A DNA stretch of 46,746 bases, from NCBI GenBank assembly GCA_029934835.1, contig JAOZLL010000010.1, positions 1 to 46,746 on the forward strand, read 5' to 3'. The DNA comes from Flavobacteriaceae bacterium (lineage in GTDB: Bacteria > Bacteroidota > Bacteroidia > Flavobacteriales > Flavobacteriaceae). Made by a program: the position numbers and the translations under genes. This document shows positions 10,132 through 17,716 of the stretch, one piece after another. Each line of letters opens with the position of its first letter. Within the stretch, counting starts at the first letter, position 1. The notes beneath the pieces were generated by a model. The model was not told where the DNA came from and ran no database searches. It saw nothing but the letters and a program-made list of their open reading frames with translations.

Positions 10132-11757
10132 CTAACCTAAAAACGGATAGCGATAGTCTTTTGGTGCTACAAAGGTTTCTTTAATGGTTCGTGTGTTTAC
10201 CCAACGTAATAAATTCCATACAGAACCTGCTTTATCGTTAGTACCAGAACCTCTAGCTCCACCAAAAGGTTGTTGTCCTACAACGGCTCCAGTTGGTTTG
10301 TCATTGATGTAGAAATTTCCTGCAGAATTTACCAGTTTTTTGGTAGCTAAATCTGCTGCATAACGATCAGTGCTAAAAATAGCTCCTGTTAATGCATATG
10401 GACTTGTTTTATCTAATATATCTAATGTGTTTTCCCATTCATCATCTTCGTATACATAAATGGTTAAAACAGGTCCAAATAATTCTTCTTCCATCGTTAC
10501 ATAATGAGGATTGGTTGTTAAAATAACCGTTGGACGAATAAAATAACCCACTTCATCACTATAATCACCTCCAATTATTATTTCAGCATCTGTATCTTTT
10601 TTGGCTCTATCAATAAAGCTAGTAAGATTGTCAAATGAACTTTGATCAATTACTGCATTAATAAAGTTTGAAGTGTCTTCAGGACTTCCCATTTTCATGG
10701 AATCAATTTGTGCTGTTAAAATTTTTCTTACTTCACTCCACATAGATTTAGGAATATAAGCACGTGAAGCAGCTGAACATTTTTGACCTTGGTATTCAAA
10801 AGCACCACGAGATAAGGCTGTTGCCACTTGTGCTGCATTAGCACTTGGATGTGCCCAAACAAAATCTTTTCCACCGGTTTCACCAACGATACGTGGATAG
10901 TATTTGTAATCTATCATATTATTACCGATTAGTTTCCAGAAGCTTTTAAAAACTTGTGTAGATCCTGTAAAGTGAACTCCTGCAAATTCTGGGTGTTTCA
11001 TGACTACTTCAGTAATCATACTAGAACGACCTGTAATCATATTAATAACACCATCGGGTAAACCAGCTTCTTTAAATAATTGCATAATAACATTAGCTGA
11101 AAACATTTGTGTTCGTGCTGGTTTCCAGATAATTACATTACCCATTAAAGCAGGTGCTGCTGGTAGATTACCAGAAATTGCTGTAAAGTTAAAAGGTGTG
11201 ATGGCATATACAAAGCCTTCTAGAGGTCTGTATTCCATTCTGTTCCATATACCTGGGGAAGAATTTGGTTGATTTTGATATATTTCCGACATAAATTCAA
11301 CATTAAAACGTAGAAAATCTATCAATTCACAAGCAGCATCAATTTCTGCTTGAAACACATTTTTAGATTGTGCTAACATGGTAGCTGCATTCATTTTATC
11401 ACGGTAAGGTCCTGCTAATAATTCAGCAGCTCTTAAAAAGATAGCAGCACGTTCTTCCCATGGCATTGCTGCCCATTTTTCTCTTGCTTCTAATGCAACT
11501 GAAACTGCTTTTTCAATATGCTTTTGTTCTGCTTGATGAAATTGGCCTAAACTGTGTTTGTGATCGTGTGGAGGATTAATACTTCCTGTTTTACCAGTAC
11601 GTATTTCTTCTGCTCCAATATATAAAGGGACATCTGTACTTTCGTTGTACATTTTTTTGTACATCGCCAGTAGGTTCTTATGCTCTTGAGTGCCTGGAAT
11701 ATAATCTCTTACAGGTTCGTTTATTGCTTTGGGTACTTTATAAAATCCGTTTGCCAT
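10132..11757 (-). CDS. pruA: L-glutamate gamma-semialdehyde dehydrogenase (1-pyrroline-5-carboxylate dehydrogenase)
   Basis: It oxidises glutamate semialdehyde to glutamate with NAD+, the second step of proline catabolism. The 541-residue protein is a stand-alone aldehyde dehydrogenase, not fused to proline dehydrogenase. Visible are the cofactor region YAITPFNFTAISGNLPAAP, FTGST (264-268), the general base E293 in VGETGGK and the nucleophile C327 in YQGQKCSAASRAY. The C-terminal GGARGSGTNDKAG is typical of this group. No proline dehydrogenase gene is in the window. A likely -7 element lies 34 bases before the ATG. Confidence 0.96.
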   Translation of the reverse strand: MANGFYKVPKAINEPVRDYIPGTQEHKNLLAMYKKMYNESTDVPLYIGAEEIRTGKTGSINPPHDHKHSLGQFHQAEQKHIEKAVSVALEAREKWAAMPWEERAAIFLRAAELLAGPYRDKMNAATMLAQSKNVFQAEIDAACELIDFLRFNVEFMSEIYQNQPNSSPGIWNRMEYRPLEGFVYAITPFNFTAISGNLPAAPALMGNVIIWKPARTQMFSANVIMQLFKEAGLPDGVINMITGRSSMITEVVMKHPEFAGVHFTGSTQVFKSFWKLIGNNMIDYKYYPRIVGETGGKDFVWAHPSANAAQVATALSRGAFEYQGQKCSAASRAYIPKSMWSEVRKILTAQIDSMKMGSPEDTSNFINAVIDQSSFDNLTSFIDRAKKDTDAEIIIGGDYSDEVGYFIRPTVILTTNPHYVTMEEELFGPVLTIYVYEDDEWENTLDILDKTSPYALTGAIFSTDRYAADLATKKLVNSAGNFYINDKPTGAVVGQQPFGGARGSGTNDKAGSVWNLLRWVNTRTIKETFVAPKDYRYPFLG

Positions 11758-11790
11758 TTTGTTAGAATTTTGTGTTTAAAAATAGTTGTG

Positions 11791-11798
11791 CAAAGGTA
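11791..11798 (-). promoter_or_regulatory. -7 element upstream of pruA
   Basis: The minus strand reads TACCTTTG, matching TAnnTTTG. No clear TTG is seen at the -33 position. Upstream on the same strand is a small AGAATTC repeat (about three units of 7 bases, 11817-11836). Confidence 0.5.
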
Positions 11799-11872
11799 CA
11801 AATGAATTTAGGATTTAGAATTCAGAATTCAGAATTATTAATGTTAAATTTTTGGGCTGTTTGATAGTCAAT

Positions 11873-11906
11873 TCTTATGAAATTATAGTAATAAAATTTC
11901 ATAAGA
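11873..11906. repeat. 12-bp perfect inverted repeat in the decayed region
   Basis: TCTTATGAAATT (11873-11884) and its exact reverse complement (11895-11906) flank a 10-base AT-rich loop. No T-run follows on either strand. It lies between pruA and the mpl remnant. It may be a hairpin remnant of a repeat element. Apart from this and the short AGAATTC repeats I see nothing recognisable in 11799-12078. Confidence 0.7.
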
Positions 11907-12078
11907 TGGACAGAAGGTTCTAGATCTAAATTTTTTTTATTTATTGAGATTGTTCTTAAAAAATACGGGCACATATAAAAATTAGAATTTTTTTATTAGT
12001 GGTTATAAGTTTGTATTGACATCGTCAATTATTTCATCTAATTTACAACACGTTATATACGTCAATGTCATAGAGAGA

Positions 12079-12312
12079 CTATATATAACTATGTTGTGCA
12101 CCAACCATATAATTGACTTCAATATCATGATATTTCATCACATGAAGAATTATTGAAGTTATGGTTGTTTTTCCATGTGAACCGCCAATTACAACACGTG
12201 TTTTATCTTTTGATTGTTCATTACTTCCAGTAACTATATATCCTTTGTGATATAATGTTAGAACTAAATTGAGCATGACACTACCACCTATTGCTATAAA
12301 ATAAATGTTCAT
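12079..12312 (-). pseudogene. Remnant of a Mur-ligase gene (mpl-like)
   Basis: The 77-codon frame matches the N-terminus of UDP-N-acetylmuramate:tripeptide ligase (Mpl): MNIYFIAIGGSVMLNLVL, then GYIVTGS, and later KTRVVIGGSHGKTTITSI with the ATP-binding loop. In intact Mpl roughly 60-65 residues separate TGS from the EQSK-type segment. Here they are fused in frame, which shows an internal deletion. The frame stops soon after YMVGAQ, while the family is about 450 residues long. No convincing continuation can be read in the downstream 300 bases. Mpl recycles murein tripeptide. An intact copy may exist elsewhere. MurC is a less likely parent. Confidence 0.78.
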
Positions 12313-12493
12313 TTATTAAAATCTTTATTTAGGAATCAAAAAAACTATTTTATATATAACAATAGCTTATACTTTTTTATAACATTTTTTAAGACTTAAT
12401 ATATATTTCTATATGCAAATATGAATTACATGGATGGAGCAAAGCGTCTTGTTATATAAAGTTATTATATTCGTACATTTAAAATTTTACACC

Positions 12494-14176
12494 ATGGTTT
12501 ATAAAACTAATATTCTTTTCCTAATCAGTATTTTTACTTTTTCAATTTCTTTTTCACAACAAACTGAAGTTTTAAAGCATCACATGAGTGCTGCTGAGAA
12601 AGAATTGATGCAAAATTATTCGCGTAGTTTCACGGAAACACTTCCTCCAACAGGTGAAGTACGAAATATTGCAGAATGGGAATCAATGGAGAGTGTTTTA
12701 GTAGCTTATACAGGTGGTTTTGGAGTGCCTGTAAGCCTTATTGCAGAAATGTCACAAGATTGTAATATTACCACAATTGTCTCTGGAGCTTCTGAGGAAA
12801 CGACAGTGCACAGCATATATTCGTCAAATGGTGTAAATCTTTCTAATTGTACGTATGTTTATCAAGATCCAGACTCGTATTGGACTCGTGATTATAGTCC
12901 TTGGTTTATTGCTATTGATGATAGTGAGGTAGCGATTATTAATTTTCCGTATAATCGACCACGACCCAATGACGATGATGTACCTATTTTAATGGCAAAT
13001 GAGTTAGGTATTGATCTTTATGGAATGGATGTTATTCATACTGGAGGAAACTATATGTGTGATGGTTATGGAATGGCAGCATCAACTGATTTAGTTTGGG
13101 AAGAAAACACAAGTCAAACACAGGCTGAGATTAATACTAAAATGCAAGATTATTTAGGAATTGAGACTTATCATGTTACGCTTGATCCTCTGGATGAATA
13201 TATAAAGCATATAGATTGTTGGGGTAAGTACTTGGATGTTGATAAAGTGATGATCACACAAGTTCCAGTAACTGATTATAGATACGCTGATTATGAGGCG
13301 GTTGCTACTTTTTTTTCTGGGCAAAACTGTTCGTGGGGTTATCCTTATGAAGTTATTCGTGTACAAGCCGCTGATTATAATGAATATGATGTAAATCCTT
13401 ATAGCAATTCGTTAATTCTTAATAATAAAGTTTTTGTTCCACAAACTGGTTCTGATTTAGATGATGATGCCATTGCAGTTTATGAAACAGCTATGCCAGG
13501 TTATGAAATCTTTGGAGTTTATTCAGGAAGTTGGATCAATAGTGATGCTTTACATTGTAGAACACATGGGGTAGCAGATAGAGAAATGTTATATATAGAG
13601 CACTATCCTTTATATGGTGATTTAACTTTTCAAACAGAATATACAATTGAAGCAGATATAGTTTCTTACGGTGGAAGTCCAATTACAAGTGAATTCCCAA
13701 AATTATATTACCGACAAAATAGTGGGAGTTGGGAAGAAGAAATAATGATAAATACAAGTGGTAATACGTATTCAGCAACTATTCCAGCATTAAATGGGAA
13801 TAACGATGTAGCTTATTATATTTATGCCGAAAATAACAATAGTAAAACAGAATCACATCCCAGAATTGGTATTGCCGATCCTCATTTGTTCTCTTATTCT
13901 AGTAGCAATATTGGTTTGAATGAATTTGCTGACAATCCTTATTTAAATATATTCCCAAATCCAGCCAACGAAAGCTTTAGCCTAAATACAACTTTGGCTA
14001 CAGGCATAGTTAGTATTTATAACACCAATGGACAGCAGGTTTATACCACTAGGTTTACTGAGCCAATTACCAATATTAATGTAGCTACATTTACTTCGGG
14101 TATTTATTTTGTTAAAGTGAAAAGTGATAACAATAGCATTACTAGAAAATTGGTTGTGGCTAATAGATTACCTTAA
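12494..14176 (+). CDS. Secreted peptidylarginine deiminase, PPAD-like, with T9SS sorting domain
   Basis: The protein closely resembles Porphyromonas gingivalis PPAD, which converts peptidyl-arginine, chiefly C-terminal, to citrulline and ammonia. From the ATG at 12494 it has 560 residues: a signal peptide (1-21, ending SFSQ), a deiminase domain (about 50-375), an immunoglobulin-like domain (about 380-470) and a type A T9SS sorting domain (from about 483, NIFPNPANESF to the end). The catalytic set is present: D133 (YWTRDY), H239 (HIDCWGKYL), N305 (YSNSLILNN) and C355 (DALHCRTHG). The arginine pair R155 and R157 (YNRPRPNDDD), linked to C-terminal-arginine specificity in PPAD, is also kept. A frame open from 12434 would put 20 residues before the signal peptide, so the later ATG is preferred. 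A weak -7 (TATATTCG, 12466-12473) lies upstream. Agmatine deiminase is the alternative within the superfamily, but the domain layout argues against it. Confidence 0.9.
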   Translation: MVYKTNILFLISIFTFSISFSQQTEVLKHHMSAAEKELMQNYSRSFTETLPPTGEVRNIAEWESMESVLVAYTGGFGVPVSLIAEMSQDCNITTIVSGASEETTVHSIYSSNGVNLSNCTYVYQDPDSYWTRDYSPWFIAIDDSEVAIINFPYNRPRPNDDDVPILMANELGIDLYGMDVIHTGGNYMCDGYGMAASTDLVWEENTSQTQAEINTKMQDYLGIETYHVTLDPLDEYIKHIDCWGKYLDVDKVMITQVPVTDYRYADYEAVATFFSGQNCSWGYPYEVIRVQAADYNEYDVNPYSNSLILNNKVFVPQTGSDLDDDAIAVYETAMPGYEIFGVYSGSWINSDALHCRTHGVADREMLYIEHYPLYGDLTFQTEYTIEADIVSYGGSPITSEFPKLYYRQNSGSWEEEIMINTSGNTYSATIPALNGNNDVAYYIYAENNNSKTESHPRIGIADPHLFSYSSSNIGLNEFADNPYLNIFPNPANESFSLNTTLATGIVSIYNTNGQQVYTTRFTEPITNINVATFTSGIYFVKVKSDNNSITRKLVVANRLP

Positions 14177-14222
14177 AGTTACTTTCCAATATGGGTTATT
14201 TTTGTTCACATTACCTATTTTA

Positions 14223-14326
14223 CTTAACCACCAAGAACACTAAGAATTCACTAAGTACACTAAGTGAAATGAAAATAATTTCTTGTGAACTTTGTGAAAA
14301 CCTTTGTGAACTTTGTGGTAAAAAAC
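14223..14326. repeat. Imperfect inverted repeat of CACTAAG / CTTTGTG motifs
   Basis: The left part carries several copies of an ACACTAAG-like motif, beginning ACCACCAAGAACACTAAG. The right part carries TTTGTGAA-like motifs and ends CTTTGTGGT, the approximate reverse complement of the left. The right part resembles the repeat found just before dut and mutY in this window (TTTGCG...GGTAAAT). It lies in the otherwise empty gap between the deiminase gene and nadD. Confidence 0.65.
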
Positions 14327-14355
14327 AGCTTTCACTAAAATCGCAATAGAAGCAT

Positions 14356-14934
14356 TTATTTATAAAAATTCATTTCATCTAAATATTTCCATACATCACA
14401 TGCTAGAAGAGGTCTAATTTCTTTTCCTTCTTTAATTCCATTTCTAATAGCCGTTGCTGAAATTTCTATTATTGGCGCTTGAACTTTGGTAATTTTAGGG
14501 TGATTTTCAAATTGAGAAGTAGTTAAGGTCTTTGAAATTCTTGGATAGACATATATTTTATGATTTTCAAGAATCACATCATAGTTTTTCCATTTATGAA
14601 AATTGTTCAAATTATCTTCACCCATTATTAAACTAAACTGATGCTGTGGAAATTTTTCTCCGAGATATGCTAGCGTATTTACAGTATAATTAGGTTGAGG
14701 TAATGAAAATTCGATATCTGAAACTTCTAGTTTGGGATAGTTTTCTACAGCAATACGCACCATAGCCAACCGATGATTATCGGCTAATAAACTATTTTTC
14801 TTTTTATGTGGATTTAATGGTGTTACGACCATCCAAATTGCATCTAAATCAGAGTTTTCTACCAGATGATTGGCAATTATAAGATGTCCCACGTGAATAG
14901 GATTAAAAGTGCCGAAAAATAAACCGATATTCAT
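14356..14934 (-). CDS. nadD: Nicotinate-nucleotide adenylyltransferase
   Basis: NadD joins nicotinate mononucleotide to AMP in NAD synthesis. The 192-residue protein shows the nucleotidyltransferase signature GLFFGTFNPIHVGHL (4-18) and the C-terminal ISATAIR motif (an ISxTxIR form). It lies 9 bases after gmk on the same strand and forms a likely operon with gmk and the YicC-family gene. Confidence 0.95.
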   Translation of the reverse strand: MNIGLFFGTFNPIHVGHLIIANHLVENSDLDAIWMVVTPLNPHKKKNSLLADNHRLAMVRIAVENYPKLEVSDIEFSLPQPNYTVNTLAYLGEKFPQHQFSLIMGEDNLNNFHKWKNYDVILENHKIYVYPRISKTLTTSQFENHPKITKVQAPIIEISATAIRNGIKEGKEIRPLLACDVWKYLDEMNFYK

Positions 14935-14943
14935 GGATATATT

Positions 14944-15540
14944 TTACTTAGTATTTTTTAAGATATCAGAGTTTGAAATAAATTGTTTAATCAAATCATA
15001 AGCCTTTTGTTGTGCTATTGATAATTCATCATTGACAAGAATTACATCAAATTGATCTTGATAACTTAACTCTTCTGTAGCTTTTGCTAGTCGTTCTTGA
15101 ATTTTTTCCTCAGAATCTGTTTTACGGTTACGAAGGCGTTTTTCTAGTTCTGCTACTGATGGTGGTTTTACAAAAATGGCTAAGGTGTCATCTGGATACA
15201 ACTTTTTTATGTTTATTCCGCCAACGACATCAATATCAAAAACAACATTTTTTCCTTGCTCACGAATTCGTTTGATTTCCTTTTTTAAGGTACCATAAAA
15301 ATTATCTTTATAGACTTCTTCCCATTCGGCAAAATCATTATTTTCAATATGTTTTTTAAAGGTTTCTTTAGAAATAAAATAATAGTCAACGCCATCTTGT
15401 TCTGTTCCTCTTTTTTTGCGAGAAGCAGCTGAAACGGAAAATTCCATTTCTAAATCTAGTTGATCTAATAAATAATGGACAATACTTGTTTTTCCTGAAC
15501 CTGAAGGTGCTGAAAAAACAATAAGCTTTCCTAGTCCCAT
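14944..15540 (-). CDS. gmk: Guanylate kinase
   Basis: Gmk phosphorylates GMP to GDP. The 198-residue protein has the P-loop PSGSGKTS (12-19), the GMP-binding segment around VSAASRKKRGTEQDGVDYYF and the lid region RLRNRKTDSEEKIQERL. Its ATG overlaps the stop codon of the upstream YicC-family gene by one base (TAATG), so translation is probably coupled. The yicC-gmk order is widely conserved in bacteria. Confidence 0.96.
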   Translation of the reverse strand: MGLGKLIVFSAPSGSGKTSIVHYLLDQLDLEMEFSVSAASRKKRGTEQDGVDYYFISKETFKKHIENNDFAEWEEVYKDNFYGTLKKEIKRIREQGKNVVFDIDVVGGINIKKLYPDDTLAIFVKPPSVAELEKRLRNRKTDSEEKIQERLAKATEELSYQDQFDVILVNDELSIAQQKAYDLIKQFISNSDILKNTK

Positions 15541-16397
15541 TACAGAATATTTAGATTTTGTTCTTTAATTTTTTCTAATTCGTCTTTCATTTGAACCACA
15601 ATTTTTTGCATAGATACATGGTTTGCTTTAGAACCAATTGTATTGATTTCACGTCCCATTTCTTGGGTGATAAATCCTAGTTTTTTACCATTAGAATCAT
15701 CTGTATTTAATACTTCTAAATAGTATTCTAAATGACTTTTAAGACGTACTTGTTCTTCGGTGATATCTAACTTTTCTAAATAATAAATAAGTTCTTGTTC
15801 AAACCTATTTTCATCTACTTTTTGATTTAATTCACCAATAGCTTTAATTAATCTTTCTCTTAAGTTCTTTTTTCTATCCTTATCAAAAGTAGCGACCTCA
15901 TTCAATAAATTGGTGATAATGTTAATGCGTTTTAGGAAATCTTTTTCTAAGACAGCTCCTTCTGATTTTCTATATTCGGTAAGATTTTTTATTGCTTCAT
16001 CAATTGCGCTATCTATTAGAAGCCATTCTTTTGGATCTAACTCTTCTTTAGTACTACTCACTGTTTCAGGCAATCTCATTGCTATTTCTAATAAACTATC
16101 TGATGAGCTACTACTTATTATACGTAATTCATCCATATATTTAGTCACCATTTTAGTATTGATTTTTACAGAGCTATCAACACCTGTAGACTCAATATAC
16201 ATTCCAAAATCTACTTTTCCACGTACTAAATTATGGGCTAACTTTTTACGAATTTCAAGTTCTTTTTCTCTATAATGTAGGGGTACCCTAGCATTTATAT
16301 CTAAATTTTTACTGTTGAGTGTTTTAATTTCTATTGACACTTTTCTTGTTGGAAGTTGCACAATTGCTTTTCCGTATCCAGTCATTGATTCAATCAT
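15540..16397 (-). CDS. YicC/YloC-family endoribonuclease
   Basis: Members of the YicC family are stress-related proteins with reported endoribonuclease activity. The 285-residue protein starts with MIESMTGYGKA, the family N-terminus, has KTLNSKNLDI near residues 25-34 and ends with the conserved C-terminal domain (HLEYYLEVL, KKLGFITQEMGREINTIGSKA). It is the first gene of the yicC-gmk-nadD unit. A -7 element TACCTTTG lies 24 bases upstream of the ATG. The precise RNA target in this organism is unknown. Confidence 0.93.
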   Translation of the reverse strand: MIESMTGYGKAIVQLPTRKVSIEIKTLNSKNLDINARVPLHYREKELEIRKKLAHNLVRGKVDFGMYIESTGVDSSVKINTKMVTKYMDELRIISSSSSDSLLEIAMRLPETVSSTKEELDPKEWLLIDSAIDEAIKNLTEYRKSEGAVLEKDFLKRINIITNLLNEVATFDKDRKKNLRERLIKAIGELNQKVDENRFEQELIYYLEKLDITEEQVRLKSHLEYYLEVLNTDDSNGKKLGFITQEMGREINTIGSKANHVSMQKIVVQMKDELEKIKEQNLNIL

Positions 16398-16420
16398 TTA
16401 TACTGCTTTTTAAAGTAGTG

Positions 16421-16428
16421 CAAAGGTA
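16421..16428 (-). promoter_or_regulatory. -7 element of the yicC-gmk-nadD operon
   Basis: The minus strand reads TACCTTTG (TAnnTTTG consensus), with a leader of about 20 bases. The same octamer is found before pruA. A -33 TTG is not evident. Confidence 0.55.
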
Positions 16429-16455
16429 AGTTTTTTGATGGAATTTTACGTTCGT

Positions 16456-17373
16456 TTATTTTTTACGATAGCTTACCATATATACACCTGAAAAAATAAG
16501 GGCTGTTCCTATTACTTTAACTGCATTCAAATTATCACTACCGACAAACATGGCATAGGCTGTTGCAATTAAAGGCTGTAAATAAATAAAAACACTCAAG
16601 GTTGTTGGCTTGAGGTTTTTAAGGGCTAATAAATTAAAAAGATAGGTAATAAATGTTGTAAAAACTACCACAAAAGCAATTTTATATAAAGCTGAAACTG
16701 GAATTAATTGCCATGATACGTCTTGAATTTGTGTTAATCCAAAAGGTAAAACAAGTAGTAAACCTATTAAATACATCCATTTGACAAAATGAAAAGGATG
16801 GTATTTTTTAAGCAATGGTTTTGCAATAATCAGATAGAAACTATAAGAAGTTGCATTTATAAAGACTAAAAAATTTCCCCATTTGATATTGGGTGCATTA
16901 TATTCTGCTTGTTGTCCGTATACAATTAGTGTTATTGCACCAACCATTCCTAAGAAAATTCCTAGGATTTTCTTTGTTGTAATTTTCTCATTAAGAATAA
17001 TAAATGAAAAAATAAGTACAAGAATTGGCGAGATTGTCATGATAACCGAACCATTAATGGGTGTTGTTAAACTTAAACCTTTGAAAAAAGCAAGCATATT
17101 TATGGCCACTCCAAATAATGCTGCCATAAAGATTCGTATAAAATCGTTTCGCTCGATTTTTTCATTAGGAATAGTTAGACTAATTAGCCAAAATAATAAA
17201 GTTGCACCAGCAACACGCAATACTATAAATCCGTAAGGTTTTATATATAAAGGCATTACATCTTTAGCAATGGTAAAAGATACACCATAAATAAGTGCTG
17301 CTAAAAAAGCTAGTAAAAATGAAAGGTTCCGTTTATTCACTGATTTTTTCTTAATTTTTGCAAAGAAAAGCAT
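16456..17373 (-). CDS. EamA-family (DMT) transporter
   Basis: A 305-residue inner-membrane protein of the drug/metabolite transporter superfamily. It has about ten hydrophobic helices in two EamA repeats. The first begins LSFLLAFLAALIYGVSFTIAKDVMP (17-41), and the second begins around WGNFLVFINATSYSFYLIIAKPLL. The substrate cannot be told from sequence; relatives export amino acids or other metabolites. It stands alone between yicC and a divergent tRNA gene. The first ATG (17373) is used; the membrane domain starts about 17 residues later. Confidence 0.88.
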   Translation of the reverse strand: MLFFAKIKKKSVNKRNLSFLLAFLAALIYGVSFTIAKDVMPLYIKPYGFIVLRVAGATLLFWLISLTIPNEKIERNDFIRIFMAALFGVAINMLAFFKGLSLTTPINGSVIMTISPILVLIFSFIILNEKITTKKILGIFLGMVGAITLIVYGQQAEYNAPNIKWGNFLVFINATSYSFYLIIAKPLLKKYHPFHFVKWMYLIGLLLVLPFGLTQIQDVSWQLIPVSALYKIAFVVVFTTFITYLFNLLALKNLKPTTLSVFIYLQPLIATAYAMFVGSDNLNAVKVIGTALIFSGVYMVSYRKK

Positions 17374-17411
17374 TTAATTAAAGGAAAAGAGTGCATAAAT
17401 CATTTTTTTGA

Positions 17412-17440
17412 TTGGCATTTAAAAATATTGTGTAAATTTG
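17412..17440 (+). promoter_or_regulatory. Promoter of tRNA-Leu(UAG)
   Basis: TTG at 17412-17414 and TAAATTTG at 17433-17440 are 18 bases apart, a very good match to the Bacteroidota promoter. The tRNA begins 11 bases after the -7 element. Confidence 0.75.
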
Positions 17441-17451
17441 CGCACTCAAAA

Positions 17452-17533
17452 GCGGGCGTGGTGGAATTGGTAGACACGCTAGACTTAGGATCTAGTGCCG
17501 CAAGGTGTGAGAGTTCGAGTCTCTCCGCCCGCA
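17452..17533 (+). tRNA. tRNA-Leu (anticodon UAG)
   Basis: The acceptor strands GCGGGCG and CGCCCGC pair, with A as discriminator. The anticodon stem CTAGA/TCTAG holds the loop CTTAGGA, giving anticodon UAG. A long variable arm (type II) and the T-arm GAGAG-TTCGAGT-CTCTC are present. CCA is not encoded. It is 82 bases long. Confidence 0.97.
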
Positions 17534-17539
17534 CAAATA

Positions 17540-17565
17540 AGCTAACTGAAAGGTTGGCTTTTTTT
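17540..17565 (+). terminator. Terminator of tRNA-Leu(UAG)
   Basis: AGCTAAC (17540-17546) pairs with GTTGGCT (17553-17559) including one G-U pair, followed by a run of T. It is seven bases after the tRNA. Confidence 0.75.
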
Positions 17566-17694
17566 ATGGATTAGGATAGATGAGAAGTCTATATTGATTG
17601 AGGAACAAAACCTAATTATTGGATTAATACAACAAAAGAAAAGTATTCAAATGTTAGATATTAATAGAAATATAAGTTCTAGACTTTTTTTCCT

Positions 17695-17702
17695 TATTTT
17701 TG
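17695..17702 (+). promoter_or_regulatory. Possible -7 element before the MBOAT gene
   Basis: TATTTTTG matches TAnnTTTG and lies 14 bases before the ATG at 17717. The region is T-rich and no -33 TTG is at the right distance, so a chance match is possible. Confidence 0.35.
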
Positions 17703-17716
17703 ATAAAAATTATTAG

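Noticed and set aside
11817-11836. AGAATTC short repeats as an att site or insertion-sequence end
   Set aside because: They are simple 7-base tandem repeats with no paired copy, target duplication or transposase nearby.
12434-12493. Longer start for the deiminase gene
   Set aside because: It would add 20 residues before a clear signal peptide that begins at the ATG at 12494.
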